From Porphyromonadaceae bacterium UBA2751 (lineage in GTDB: Bacteria > Bacteroidota > Bacteroidia > Bacteroidales > Muribaculaceae), in assembly GCA_002353285.1 (NCBI GenBank), contig DEJJ01000029.1, forward strand, positions 107,395 to 171,394: 64,000 bases of DNA. Direction: 5' to 3'. Numbering within the stretch: the stretch's first letter is position 1; each line of letters opens with the position of its first letter. The notes beneath the pieces are model-generated. The model was given only the letters and a program-made list of their open reading frames with translations, was not told the DNA's origin and ran no database searches. This document shows positions 33,202-42,106 of this stretch, piece after piece. Position numbers and translations under genes: made by a program.

Positions 33202-35781
33202 TTACTTAATCACTTTCACAGTGCGTGTGGTGCCATCGGTAAAAGTAATCACTGCGATGTTCACTCCGCGCCATGGCTCGCTGCTGGTCATGCCACTGAG
33301 GTTGACATAGTTGATACCAGCCACATTGCCCTGAGCAATGATGCTCTCGATAGCGGTGGGCACGTCGCTCGCACCAATCTTGAGTATGCGTGGAGCACCA
33401 GCGACCTGAGATGTGGGCAGGTAGCAGCGGTGTGCTGCAACGGTGCCAGCCTCGCTGCGGATGAAGGTGTCGTTGTAGAGCACATAGCCCTCGGTGATAG
33501 TTTGAGCCTCATCGCTACCCACGAGCTTGCTGGTGTAGGTGCCAGTCGAGCCAGTATACGGGGTGGTGAATACTTGCTCGGCCGCAGCCTCACAATATAG
33601 AAGCACGCCCACTCCTGCTGGGATGTGGTCGATCTCAGTAATATCAACTGCATCGTTAACCACACTGTTCACAACATAGGCTTGAATGCTCTCGGGCAGA
33701 GCAAGGTTGCGTGTGCCGTTGTAGTAGGTAGCCCAATGGCGGTTGGCAGTGAAGGTCACGCCCTCGAGCTCATATTGAATGGCCTTGAAGGAGACGTTAA
33801 CTGTAACGTCAGCGGCTGGCATAACAAACTTGTTGTCAGTAACCACAACGGTCTGGTTTTCACCACAGGTAACGGTGATTGCATCCACCTCATAGCCCTC
33901 GGCAGGTGCAGGAACGATAGTAACCTCGGTTCCGGCAGTCACAGGACCATCAGGATTGGTAGTTGCTGTACCATTAGTGGTTTCAGCTACAGTAATGTTG
34001 TAGAGCATGTCGCCAGTAACAACGAGGGTGTTGTTGCTTGGGTCGAAAGTGAAGGTGTAAACACCTGTCTTGGGGAAGTAGAGATTTGGCTTGTCCTCAT
34101 AAAGCGAAATCTCGGTGCCAAGATTATCGGCAGTGATCCAGTACATGCCATCAGCTGGAGCGCCATACCAAGTGAGGACAGGAGCATTGTCGCCGTCCTG
34201 AACCTTCTTAACCACCTTAAACTCGCTGGTGGCTGCCATGCTTTGGCTGGCGGCAACCCACTTGCCATCGTCGCCCAGGAGCATGGGAATTACGTTCTCT
34301 TCAGCCCATGGAGTGCCCTGTCCCCAGCGAATCTCGTAAGAGATAGTGAGAGCACGGAATGTAACTGCAACAGTCACATTGCTGGCTGGCATGGTGAACT
34401 CGTTAAGATCATTAACAGGCACCGTGGTTCCATCGGCTGCAGTAACAGTGATTTGGTCAACGGTATAGCCTTCGTTAGGTTCTGGTTGAACTTTAATAAC
34501 ATCGCCCATGTAGCCGGAATCCTTGCTTACAGTAAAGCTACCATTCTCGGTTTCGACTTTGGTAATATTGTACAACTTCTTAGAGAATTCGGCAGTGATT
34601 GTCACATCGGCAGTTGGCATAGTGAGAACGTAAGTGTAAGTGCCATCCTCGTTTTCGTCAGCAGCTGCGGGTTCACCATTAATAGAGAGAGAATTGAGCT
34701 TGTAGCCTTCGGTAGGAGTAGCAGTGATGGTGATTTGGTCACCAGCCTTGCCACTGGTTGGGTTTGCTACAACAGTACCATTCTGAATGCCGTCGGCAAC
34801 TGTTACGTTGTAGAGCATGTCGCCAGTAACAACGAGGGTGTTGTTGCTTGGGTCGAAAGTGAAGGTGTAAACACCTGTCTTGGGGAAGTAGAGATTTGGC
34901 TTGTCCTCATAAAGCGAAATCTCGGTGCCAAGATTATCGGCAGTGATCCAGTACATGCCATCGGCTTCAGCACTAAGCCATGTGAGAGTGGGATTTCCAT
35001 CGCCAATGTCATGTTTTTTCACGATTTTGAACTCGCTGGTGGCTGCCATCTCTTGATTGGCAGCAACCCACTTGCCATCGGCGCCCAGGAGCATGGGAAT
35101 CACGTTCTCTTGAGCCCATGGATTGCCCTGTCCCCAGCGCACCTCGTAGGTGTCGCGGTAGATGGTGAAGTTCACAGTAGCTGTGCCAGTGTATTTGCCC
35201 TTACCAGTAACGGTAACGGTAGCATTGCCTGGCTCGGTATTGTTGCTGAACTCAACATTGTAGTCGGTGCCCAGTGCGAGAGTATTGTCACCATCCTTCA
35301 CCACTACTGCGGGAGTGATAGCAGAGCCGGTATACTCTTGATTGGCAATCGCCTCAATCATAGCGTCGGTCAATGGAGTACAAGCCTTGAACTCACCACT
35401 CACCTGCACTCCATAGGGAGCTTCAGGCATTGTGAAGGTGTAGGTCGTCTCTTGACTCACATCGGCGGGTTCATTGCCATTAATTTTAACATAACTGCCC
35501 ACACCGGGCCCATTGGCCTTCAGACCAGGAACTTGAGCCGAGCCACCATCGATGGTCTTCTCGGCCTTGAGATCGGCTTTCTCAATGTAGTAGCCAGCAT
35601 CAGGAGCAACAGTAATAGTCACCGTCTCGCCAGGATTGGCAGTCGTCTTGTCGACTTTAATAGTGCCATTGGCAGCGGCCTTCACCGTTACGGGTGCTGC
35701 GCTTGCCTGCAGCGAGAATGCCAGCATCAGCATCATCATTGTGACGATGCCAAACAAGCGTTTTGTCATTTTTTTTACCAT
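33202..35781 (-). CDS. Large secreted repeat protein, paralogue of its neighbour
   Basis: 859 residues with a signal peptide ending QASA. The first B-repeat-like domain (GTIKVDKTTANPGETVTITV and TIDGGSAQVPGLKANGPG) is paralogous to the start of the 1329-residue protein. An Ig-like or MBG-like segment follows (QEYTGSAITPAVVVKDGD). Then come two copies of a starch-binding-like unit (RWGQGNPWAQENVIPMLLG and RWGQGTPWAEENVIPMLLG), each ending in a B-repeat. A module with IPAGVGVLLY and AHRCYLP precedes the tail (YVNLSGMTSSEPWRGVNIAV). Two 156-bp stretches inside are identical. Likely surface-exposed; polysaccharide binding is an inference from the repeats. Confidence 0.8.
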   Translation of the reverse strand: MVKKMTKRLFGIVTMMMLMLAFSLQASAAPVTVKAAANGTIKVDKTTANPGETVTITVAPDAGYYIEKADLKAEKTIDGGSAQVPGLKANGPGVGSYVKINGNEPADVSQETTYTFTMPEAPYGVQVSGEFKACTPLTDAMIEAIANQEYTGSAITPAVVVKDGDNTLALGTDYNVEFSNNTEPGNATVTVTGKGKYTGTATVNFTIYRDTYEVRWGQGNPWAQENVIPMLLGADGKWVAANQEMAATSEFKIVKKHDIGDGNPTLTWLSAEADGMYWITADNLGTEISLYEDKPNLYFPKTGVYTFTFDPSNNTLVVTGDMLYNVTVADGIQNGTVVANPTSGKAGDQITITATPTEGYKLNSLSINGEPAAADENEDGTYTYVLTMPTADVTITAEFSKKLYNITKVETENGSFTVSKDSGYMGDVIKVQPEPNEGYTVDQITVTAADGTTVPVNDLNEFTMPASNVTVAVTFRALTISYEIRWGQGTPWAEENVIPMLLGDDGKWVAASQSMAATSEFKVVKKVQDGDNAPVLTWYGAPADGMYWITADNLGTEISLYEDKPNLYFPKTGVYTFTFDPSNNTLVVTGDMLYNITVAETTNGTATTNPDGPVTAGTEVTIVPAPAEGYEVDAITVTCGENQTVVVTDNKFVMPAADVTVNVSFKAIQYELEGVTFTANRHWATYYNGTRNLALPESIQAYVVNSVVNDAVDITEIDHIPAGVGVLLYCEAAAEQVFTTPYTGSTGTYTSKLVGSDEAQTITEGYVLYNDTFIRSEAGTVAAHRCYLPTSQVAGAPRILKIGASDVPTAIESIIAQGNVAGINYVNLSGMTSSEPWRGVNIAVITFTDGTTRTVKVIK
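33997..34152 (-). repeat. 156-bp direct repeat, copy A (identical to 34807-34962)
   Basis: This stretch is identical base for base to 34807-34962, 810 bp (270 codons) away, in frame, within one gene. It encodes the second half of a starch-binding-like unit (ITADNLGTEISLYEDK and following). Flanks diverge on both sides. Confidence 0.93.
34807..34962 (-). repeat. 156-bp direct repeat, copy B
   Basis: Second member of the identical pair with 33997-34152. No synonymous differences over 52 codons, against clear divergence in the neighbouring parts of the same units, which points to recent gene conversion or duplication. Confidence 0.93.
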
Positions 35782-35840
35782 AGTTTTAAAATTTAGTTAG
35801 TATTTTGTTTGAATTATTTTCTTCGCTTTTCCTCCCTCAC

Positions 35841-35872
35841 CTCCCCCTCTGAATCGAGGGGGATTAGGGGGA
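35841..35872 (-). terminator. GC-rich inverted repeat after the 1234-residue gene
   Basis: CTCCCCCTC, a short loop, GAGGGGG, then ATTAGGGGGAG allows two alternative hairpins. It lies about 30 nt beyond the stop codon at 35903 in a 121-bp gap. Probable terminator or REP-like palindrome. Confidence 0.5.
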
Positions 35873-35902
35873 GCATGAAATCATTCAATTATGCTTTGAG
35901 CA

Positions 35903-38900
35903 TTATTTAACAATGACCTTCTTACCACCACGGATGTAGATGCCGGGAGTGGGATTAGCCACTGGCTGACCCATGAGGTTATAGTAAGTGTTGTCGCCAT
36001 TGCCATTAGCATTGATTGTCTCAATGCCAGTCACTGTGCCAGGAGTGCCAATCTTGAGAACAGGAACACCCTGAGCGCTTGCACTCATTGGCAGGTAGCA
36101 ACGGTGAGCACCAACTGTTGTGCCATCCTGAGCAAGGATAAACTGGTTGTTGTAGAGCAAGTAAGCATTGCTAACAGTCTGAGTCTCAAGACCACCCATG
36201 AGCAAGTTAGTTGGAATTGTACCAGCCTCGCCAGTGTAAGGCATTGCGCTGACGCTCTCGGCAGCAGTCTCGCTGTAGAGCAGCACGCCTGTGCCTGCAG
36301 GAATGTAATCTAATGCCTCAACCGCAACAGCGTCGCCTTGAACACCTGTAACAACATAGGCAGTAACGTCCTCGGGCAATGCAAGACTTGCGTCACCATA
36401 CCAAGTAGCCCACTGGCGGTCAGCAGTAAATGCCACACCCTCGAGAACTACTGGCTCAATAACAGCAGCTCGCTTGTAGTCTGTTGGATAAAGCTGAACA
36501 GTACTGTTATATTCACCTACCAGGCAAGTGATGTCATATTTAGCATCAAGATCTGTTGGATGGTCAACTCCAGTGAAATTAGTGCGGCCAACTATAGTGT
36601 TGCCATTGGCATCGGTAATAGTGAAGTTCTTATTTTCAGGAGCAGTGATGCTCACGTTAGTAACAATGATATACTCATTATCGTTAGCTGTTGTTATATT
36701 GCGCAAGCTCTTCTCTACCGGTGACACTTCAACGGTCTGGTCGGTAACGGCAAGATTTGATGGAGATTTTGCCTCAAGCAAGCCGTTGTAAACGGTGGTG
36801 GTAGCACTCCAATTAGCATCCAGCACTTGTCCTTGCTCGAAATTGAAGTTTTCGTCGCCATAAATCAATGCTGAACCAGTGTCGTCCTTGATGTAAAGAT
36901 TCCTTCCATTAACATAGGTCACGGCAACATTGCCAGTGAACACAAATGTAGTGCCCTCAGCGAGTTGTTTATATTCAGCGATAGTTGCCACGCTCAAAGT
37001 CTTCTTAAACTCTTTACTTGCCACACCACTGAACGCTTCGCCCTTCATGGCTATAGCCTTTACTGTAGTGGTCTCAGTAATGGTGAATGGTGCCTCATAG
37101 AGTGTAGATTCAGCGGTTGGGTCGGTTCCATCGAGGGTATATCGAACTTCAGCTTCGGTATCTTCACAACTGATTGTTACAGTAGTGCTGCCCAAGAATG
37201 GCGAGTCGCCATCAATAACTGGAGTGGGCAATGTTGGAGCCACCTCTCCGCTCTTCTTGTAGAGCTGGATGGCCTTCTGGCTGGTGAAACTTGCACTCTT
37301 GTAGTAGCGGAAGCGCAATTGGTTGCTTGCTGCGTTGTAGCGCAGGTGAGCACTACCGCTTGAAACGATGTCGGCATTGCCGTCAGCATCTATCGTAACG
37401 GTGTTGGAGTAAGCAGTTGTTGCGCTGCTTGCCAAGCCGTTTTCATCTTTTGTTTGACCAATATAATAGCCGCTGGCACTCTTGAAGGTTCCAGTTGTCT
37501 TATCATAGGTGAACGTTGCTGCATCAACCTCATTGCTTGAAGGTATTGTGCTATTGTTGATTGTCACAGCGATACTGTTTCCCACAGCATCAAGGGTCTC
37601 AAGACCGCCATTAAACGCCAAGCTACCGCCCCCATAAACAATGAGGTAAGTGCCGCTTGTGAGCTCGTCAGCCGAGGTCACTTTCACATAGCCGCCTTCT
37701 ATCACAGCATTATTGTCGGTCACAATAAGCTTAGTCAGCGCACTGTTGACAGTAATTGTGTAATTGCCGTCGGCAGGGATGATATAGTTACCGTTAGCGC
37801 CCATTGGTAGTTCAGTATCCATTGTTACTTCCGTGCCGTTACCACCATGCCAAGTGTCCCATTCATCAACGAAGCCGAACTCGGTATGTGCCGCCATGTC
37901 CATGGTAATTGTCCAACCGTCATTAGTGGCTGTTAATGGGGTCTTGGTAGCCCAGTCGTCGTTTGAGTAGCTGCCCTTCATGTAGAGCTGTTCGTCACGA
38001 TTTATCGTCAGCTTCATGTCGCTGCTAATAACAAAATCATTAGTTCCAGCCACTTCCAGTTTGAAGTTCGCACCATTAACCAATGAAATATCGGTGTGAA
38101 CAGCGCCATTAATGCCGTAGTAAGTAGCACCTTGGTCAACAGTGCCACCATACCATGTGGTTTCACCATTTTCAACCTTTATGATTTTGAATTCAACGCC
38201 CTCGGCAAGTTCCACGTCGTTCAGGACATAGCTACCCGAAGCAAGCTTAGTGAACTTGTTCACTTCGCTGTTCACAGCATCCCCCCAGCCGTTGAAATTG
38301 CCCGCCAGGTAATATTGAGGACCTGTAACCGGCGTAACATCGGTGAACTCAATAGGCAGAATTTGAGCGTTGCTATTGTAAGCACCCACTACACCTGTAA
38401 CATCAAAGATTTTGCCCTCGGTTTCGGTGGGTAATGTAGCCTCCAGGCTGTTGTGGAACGACACGTTCACGCCGTCCACGACCAAGTTATTGCCATTGAT
38501 GGCGACATTCTTCAAAACAACATAGCGTCCGAAGTTGTCGAGCGTAACCTCGCTTGAAGAGACCTCCAATGGTGTCAGGCCAGTGTTTCGCATGGGGGCT
38601 CCGAAGCCATCAGGATTGGTCATCTCGGGAGCGCCATTATATTCCGCTCTCGTGCCTGTGAAACCACTGGGGATCACATCGCCGGCAGTGTAGGTCTTCC
38701 CTAGGTTTCCATAAATGAGCATTCCCTTCGAGCCATCTTGCACATAAAGTTGATTACCACTTTGTTTTATCGCAATAAGGTTATCGGCATTATATTTGAA
38801 GTTAGTGCCAGTGGAAAGGTCATTGAACTCTGCAATGCTTGAGATTACATTGAGTGCAGTGAACTTCTTGGTTGCAACATTACTTGTCTCACCATTAAGA

Positions 38901-39607
38901 GCAGCTATCGCCTTGACAGTGGCAGTTGCATTAATAGTGAAAGGTGCACTATAAAGCGTGCTCGAAGTAGTTGGGTCATTACCATCAGTGGTATAATAAA
39001 TAGAAGCACCACTTGTTTCGCAACTTATCGAAACTTGGGTGCTTCCCACAAATGGTGTTGTACCACTAATCACTGGTGTGGCAACAGATGAGGCTTGTTC
39101 AACCTTCTTATAGAATGCAAGCACACAATTTTTAATATTATTATTGATTGTTGTATAGCAACGCCAATCCTGTGAATTATAAACACCAATATAACGACTT
39201 GTAGCTGTATTTTGCAAGAATGGGGTTCCGTTATTGTTGTAAATGGTGAATGTATTATTAGTAGCATTTGTTCCTACTCTAACACCATTATTCTCATTTA
39301 TACAATAAAGATAAGTAGTAGCTCCAAACTTTTTAAATTTATAACTCCCATTAGTTACTGTAACTTCCCATTGGAGAGTTTCCGCAGGAGAATTAAGCTC
39401 AGTTCCAGTTATCGTAACAGCTGTTGCTGTTGGAGCAGAACTTGTGCCTTTGTCATTAGACATTGCCTTTCCACTTGTCTTGTCGACAATCACAACAATG
39501 TCACCAGTGGTAAGACTACCTGCAGAGGTCTCTTGCCACGTTGTCTCTGCCCAGCCTACGCCGGCGGCGAGGATGGCCATCATTAGAATTGTAAGGATTT
39601 TTTTCAT
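35903..39607 (-). CDS. Giant secreted protein with chitobiase-C-type and OB-like modules
   Basis: 1234 residues, signal peptide 1-20 (ending GVGWA). Two repeats of a chitobiase/hexosaminidase C-terminal-type domain are clear (TPVISGTTPFVGSTQVSISC and TPVIDGDSPFLGSTTVTISC, each with YYT.DG.DPT or the like). Each is followed by an OB-fold-like module (NQLYVQDGSKGMLIYG; NLYIKDDTGSALIYG). A starch-binding-like stretch lies between (YYLAGNFNGWGDAVN). The shared module with IPAGTGVLLY and GAHRCYLP precedes a GIYIRGGKKVIVK tail. It has no visible catalytic domain; it probably binds surface glycans. Upstream promoter at 39665-39672. Confidence 0.8.
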   Translation of the reverse strand: MKKILTILMMAILAAGVGWAETTWQETSAGSLTTGDIVVIVDKTSGKAMSNDKGTSSAPTATAVTITGTELNSPAETLQWEVTVTNGSYKFKKFGATTYLYCINENNGVRVGTNATNNTFTIYNNNGTPFLQNTATSRYIGVYNSQDWRCYTTINNNIKNCVLAFYKKVEQASSVATPVISGTTPFVGSTQVSISCETSGASIYYTTDGNDPTTSSTLYSAPFTINATATVKAIAALNGETSNVATKKFTALNVISSIAEFNDLSTGTNFKYNADNLIAIKQSGNQLYVQDGSKGMLIYGNLGKTYTAGDVIPSGFTGTRAEYNGAPEMTNPDGFGAPMRNTGLTPLEVSSSEVTLDNFGRYVVLKNVAINGNNLVVDGVNVSFHNSLEATLPTETEGKIFDVTGVVGAYNSNAQILPIEFTDVTPVTGPQYYLAGNFNGWGDAVNSEVNKFTKLASGSYVLNDVELAEGVEFKIIKVENGETTWYGGTVDQGATYYGINGAVHTDISLVNGANFKLEVAGTNDFVISSDMKLTINRDEQLYMKGSYSNDDWATKTPLTATNDGWTITMDMAAHTEFGFVDEWDTWHGGNGTEVTMDTELPMGANGNYIIPADGNYTITVNSALTKLIVTDNNAVIEGGYVKVTSADELTSGTYLIVYGGGSLAFNGGLETLDAVGNSIAVTINNSTIPSSNEVDAATFTYDKTTGTFKSASGYYIGQTKDENGLASSATTAYSNTVTIDADGNADIVSSGSAHLRYNAASNQLRFRYYKSASFTSQKAIQLYKKSGEVAPTLPTPVIDGDSPFLGSTTVTISCEDTEAEVRYTLDGTDPTAESTLYEAPFTITETTTVKAIAMKGEAFSGVASKEFKKTLSVATIAEYKQLAEGTTFVFTGNVAVTYVNGRNLYIKDDTGSALIYGDENFNFEQGQVLDANWSATTTVYNGLLEAKSPSNLAVTDQTVEVSPVEKSLRNITTANDNEYIIVTNVSITAPENKNFTITDANGNTIVGRTNFTGVDHPTDLDAKYDITCLVGEYNSTVQLYPTDYKRAAVIEPVVLEGVAFTADRQWATWYGDASLALPEDVTAYVVTGVQGDAVAVEALDYIPAGTGVLLYSETAAESVSAMPYTGEAGTIPTNLLMGGLETQTVSNAYLLYNNQFILAQDGTTVGAHRCYLPMSASAQGVPVLKIGTPGTVTGIETINANGNGDNTYYNLMGQPVANPTPGIYIRGGKKVIVK

Positions 39608-39664
39608 ACGCGAAGATTTTGAAATAATTATTATAATTAGAATTATATACTAACTAAAATTGTG

Positions 39665-39672
39665 CAAAGTTA
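39665..39672 (-). promoter_or_regulatory. -7 promoter element of the 1234-residue gene
   Basis: Minus-strand TAACTTTG, exact TAnnTTTG match, 57 bp upstream of the start at 39607. Confidence 0.65.
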
Positions 39673-39853
39673 TACATTATTAAAAAAAAATGCAAAGCTT
39701 GTGGATGTTTTTTTCTGAAAAGAAATTTTAATAATTATTGTTCGAACGCGGCAAGCCGCGCACTACACTGGCACCACAGCGCGACACTCTCACCACATTT
39801 CAACCTGAATGCCTTGCTCCTCTACTGGAGAATATGATTATCTTGATGAATAA

Positions 39854-39885
39854 TTTGGCATTGTGAGGAATTTTTATTAACTTTG
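39854..39885 (+). promoter_or_regulatory. Promoter of the GH53 gene
   Basis: TTTG at 39854-39857 and TAACTTTG at 39878-39885 are separated by exactly 20 bp, a model Bacteroidota -33/-7 pair. The ATG is 19 bp further, so the leader is very short. Confidence 0.8.
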
Positions 39886-39904
39886 TTGCAAAACAATAAT
39901 TAGC

Positions 39905-40909
39905 ATGAAAAAAATCACAACACTTTTAATTGCGACTGTACTGGTGATGACAGTGGCAGCACAAGAGACTACATTCTGGCTCGGAGCCGACATCAGCGGC
40001 ACTAGCGAACTTGAGCACCACGGTGTGAAACTTTATAACAATGCAGGCCAAGAGCGCGACAACATCACACTCATGGCCGAGTTGGGACTGAATGCGGCAC
40101 GATTCAGGGTGTGGGTGAACCCACGCGACGGCGAGTGCGACATGCACGACGTGCTGGCAATGGCCCAGCGCGCCCAAGCTCAAGGCATGGCCATCATGAT
40201 TGACTTCCACTACAGCGACTGGTGGGCCGACCCTGGCAAGCAGAACATTCCCGCACGCTGGCGCCACTATAACTACGAAACGATGAAGCGAGCGGTTGCC
40301 ATGCACACCACCAAGACGCTTAAACTACTGAAGGACAATGGCATCGACGTGAAGTGGATTCAGATTGGCAACGAGACCACCAACGGCTTCTTGTGGCCCA
40401 TGGGCCGCGTGCCCGACAACATGGAGCAATATGCAGGCCTCACCCAAGCAGGTTACCGTGCCGCCAAGAAAGTTTACCCTAAAGCCACCTGCATCGTCCA
40501 CCTTGACGCAGCTTGCGACATCGACCGCTACCACACCGTGTTCAATGGCCTCAAGAAACACAAGACGCAGTGGGACATGATAGGTGTGAGCGTCTACCCC
40601 TACTGGGACATGGAGGCAGGCTTGACCAAGAGCGAAGATGAGACACTTGAGCGGGTTATCGAGAACATCAACACGCTCAGTGCTGAGTATGGCTGCCCAG
40701 TGATGATTGTAGAAACTGGCTACGAAGCACGCCGGCCCGAGGCAGGAAAAGCCTTCATGGCACGCCTCATCGACGCTGCACGCAATCGCACTAATGGCAA
40801 TTGCCCAGGTGTGTTCTACTGGGCTCCCGAAGCCGAGGGCCTCTACCCGCTGGGCGCTTTCCAAGGTCATCGCCCTACTGTTATCATGGACGCTTTCAAA
40901 GCTAAATAG
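39905..40909 (+). CDS. Arabinogalactan endo-beta-1,4-galactanase (GH53)
   Basis: 334 residues, signal peptide 1-19 (ending TVAA). GH53 enzymes hydrolyse beta-1,4-galactan in type I arabinogalactan and pectin side chains. Family signatures are present: FWLGADISGTSELE at the start, ARFRVWVNP, and DFHYSDWWADPGKQ. The acid/base is Glu157 in IQIGNETTNG, and the nucleophile Glu270 in MIVETGYE. Length fits a single-domain enzyme. No SusC/SusD genes flank it, so it is not in a classic polysaccharide utilisation locus; the secreted repeat proteins next to it are divergent. Confidence 0.95.
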   Translation: MKKITTLLIATVLVMTVAAQETTFWLGADISGTSELEHHGVKLYNNAGQERDNITLMAELGLNAARFRVWVNPRDGECDMHDVLAMAQRAQAQGMAIMIDFHYSDWWADPGKQNIPARWRHYNYETMKRAVAMHTTKTLKLLKDNGIDVKWIQIGNETTNGFLWPMGRVPDNMEQYAGLTQAGYRAAKKVYPKATCIVHLDAACDIDRYHTVFNGLKKHKTQWDMIGVSVYPYWDMEAGLTKSEDETLERVIENINTLSAEYGCPVMIVETGYEARRPEAGKAFMARLIDAARNRTNGNCPGVFYWAPEAEGLYPLGAFQGHRPTVIMDAFKAK

Positions 40910-40940
40910 AGAACGTATTACAAACCATTAGACACTAAAA

Positions 40941-42104
40941 ATGAGAATTTTACACACCAGCGACTGGCATCTAGGGCACGTGCTCTACAACTACGACCGC
41001 ACTGCCGAGCAACAATCGATGCTCAACCAAATAATTGAGATTATTAAGAACGAACAACCCGACGCAATGGTGCTCAGTGGTGATGTGTACCACACATCAC
41101 AGCCCAGCGCGGCGGTTCAAACCATGTTTACCGAGGCCATTGTGGCAATGCACAAGGCTTGCCCCACGATGACCATTGTCGTCACTGCAGGCAACCACGA
41201 CAGTGGCTCAAAACACGAGATTTTCCAAACTCCCTGGCGAGCACTAAACGTTTATGCCTTGGGCAACATCGACAAGGAGAACCCCGAGCGCCACATCATT
41301 GAGGTGCCTGGCAAGGGAATTATTGTGGCTGTGCCCTACGCCTACGAGCGGCTCATCCCCGAGGGATTTTTCCAGCAACTGCTCGACCTGGCCTCCGATC
41401 GCAACAGCGATGGCCTGCCCATCGTGATGATGGCGCACACCACAGTGAGCGGATGCGACTTCAAGGGCCATGACAATGCCAGCGAACGCACAGTGGGCGG
41501 CATCGACAGTATGCCTCACGAGGCCTTCGGCACCGGCTATGACTATCTGGCTCTAGGTCACATTCACCACGCACAGTTCATTCACGGCACCGAGCACCGC
41601 ATGCGCTACAGTGGCACACCACTGGCAGTAAGCTTCGATGAGGCCTATAATCACTCCGTGACAATGATTGAAATTAGCAAGCATGGCGAAGCGCCCAATG
41701 TGAAGGAGATTAACGTCACGAACCCCCGCCCACTCGTGACGCTACCCACCACTGGCACCGCCACATGGGACGAGGCCAAGCAACTGCTCAAAGACTTCCC
41801 TGACGACATGGCCGCCTACATTCGCCTCAACGTGCAGGTAGAGGATTCCCTGCCCACTGGTGCCATGGACGAGGCGCGCAACATAGCCAGCGGCAAGCAA
41901 TGCATTGTGTGTCATGTCAACTTCACACGCCCCGAACAGATGCGTAACAAGAGCCGCATGCTCACCGTTCAGGAATTGCAAGACATTCCCCCTCTCGACC
42001 TTGTTAAACGCTATGCCAGCGACAATAACGAGATTTTCGACCAAGAAATGGAAGATATGTTTAACGAAGTGGTCGCAATCATTCAAGAAGAAGAAAGGAA
42101 GTAA
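40941..42104 (+). CDS. sbcD: Nuclease SbcCD subunit D (Mre11-type)
   Basis: 387 residues. SbcD is the metallo-phosphoesterase of the SbcCD complex, which cuts hairpins and blocked DNA ends. The five phosphoesterase motifs are in order: HTSDWHLGHVL, LSGDVYHTSQP, TAGNHDSGS, MMAHTTVSG and LGHIHHAQF. The C-terminal capping domain follows. The stop is 2 bp before the sbcC start, so the two are translated together. Confidence 0.97.
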   Translation: MRILHTSDWHLGHVLYNYDRTAEQQSMLNQIIEIIKNEQPDAMVLSGDVYHTSQPSAAVQTMFTEAIVAMHKACPTMTIVVTAGNHDSGSKHEIFQTPWRALNVYALGNIDKENPERHIIEVPGKGIIVAVPYAYERLIPEGFFQQLLDLASDRNSDGLPIVMMAHTTVSGCDFKGHDNASERTVGGIDSMPHEAFGTGYDYLALGHIHHAQFIHGTEHRMRYSGTPLAVSFDEAYNHSVTMIEISKHGEAPNVKEINVTNPRPLVTLPTTGTATWDEAKQLLKDFPDDMAAYIRLNVQVEDSLPTGAMDEARNIASGKQCIVCHVNFTRPEQMRNKSRMLTVQELQDIPPLDLVKRYASDNNEIFDQEMEDMFNEVVAIIQEEERK

Positions 42105-42106
42105 CA

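Noticed and set aside
29007..35796. Two long plus-strand frames (733 and 723 codons) opposite the giant secreted genes
   Set aside because: Both are antisense to well-supported repeat proteins, their translations mirror the repeats, and neither has a promoter, signal peptide or known domain.
39747..39760. Short GC-rich palindrome CGCGGC-AA-GCCGCG upstream of the GH53 gene
   Set aside because: A two-base loop with no T run, about 100 bp from either promoter element; no function could be supported.
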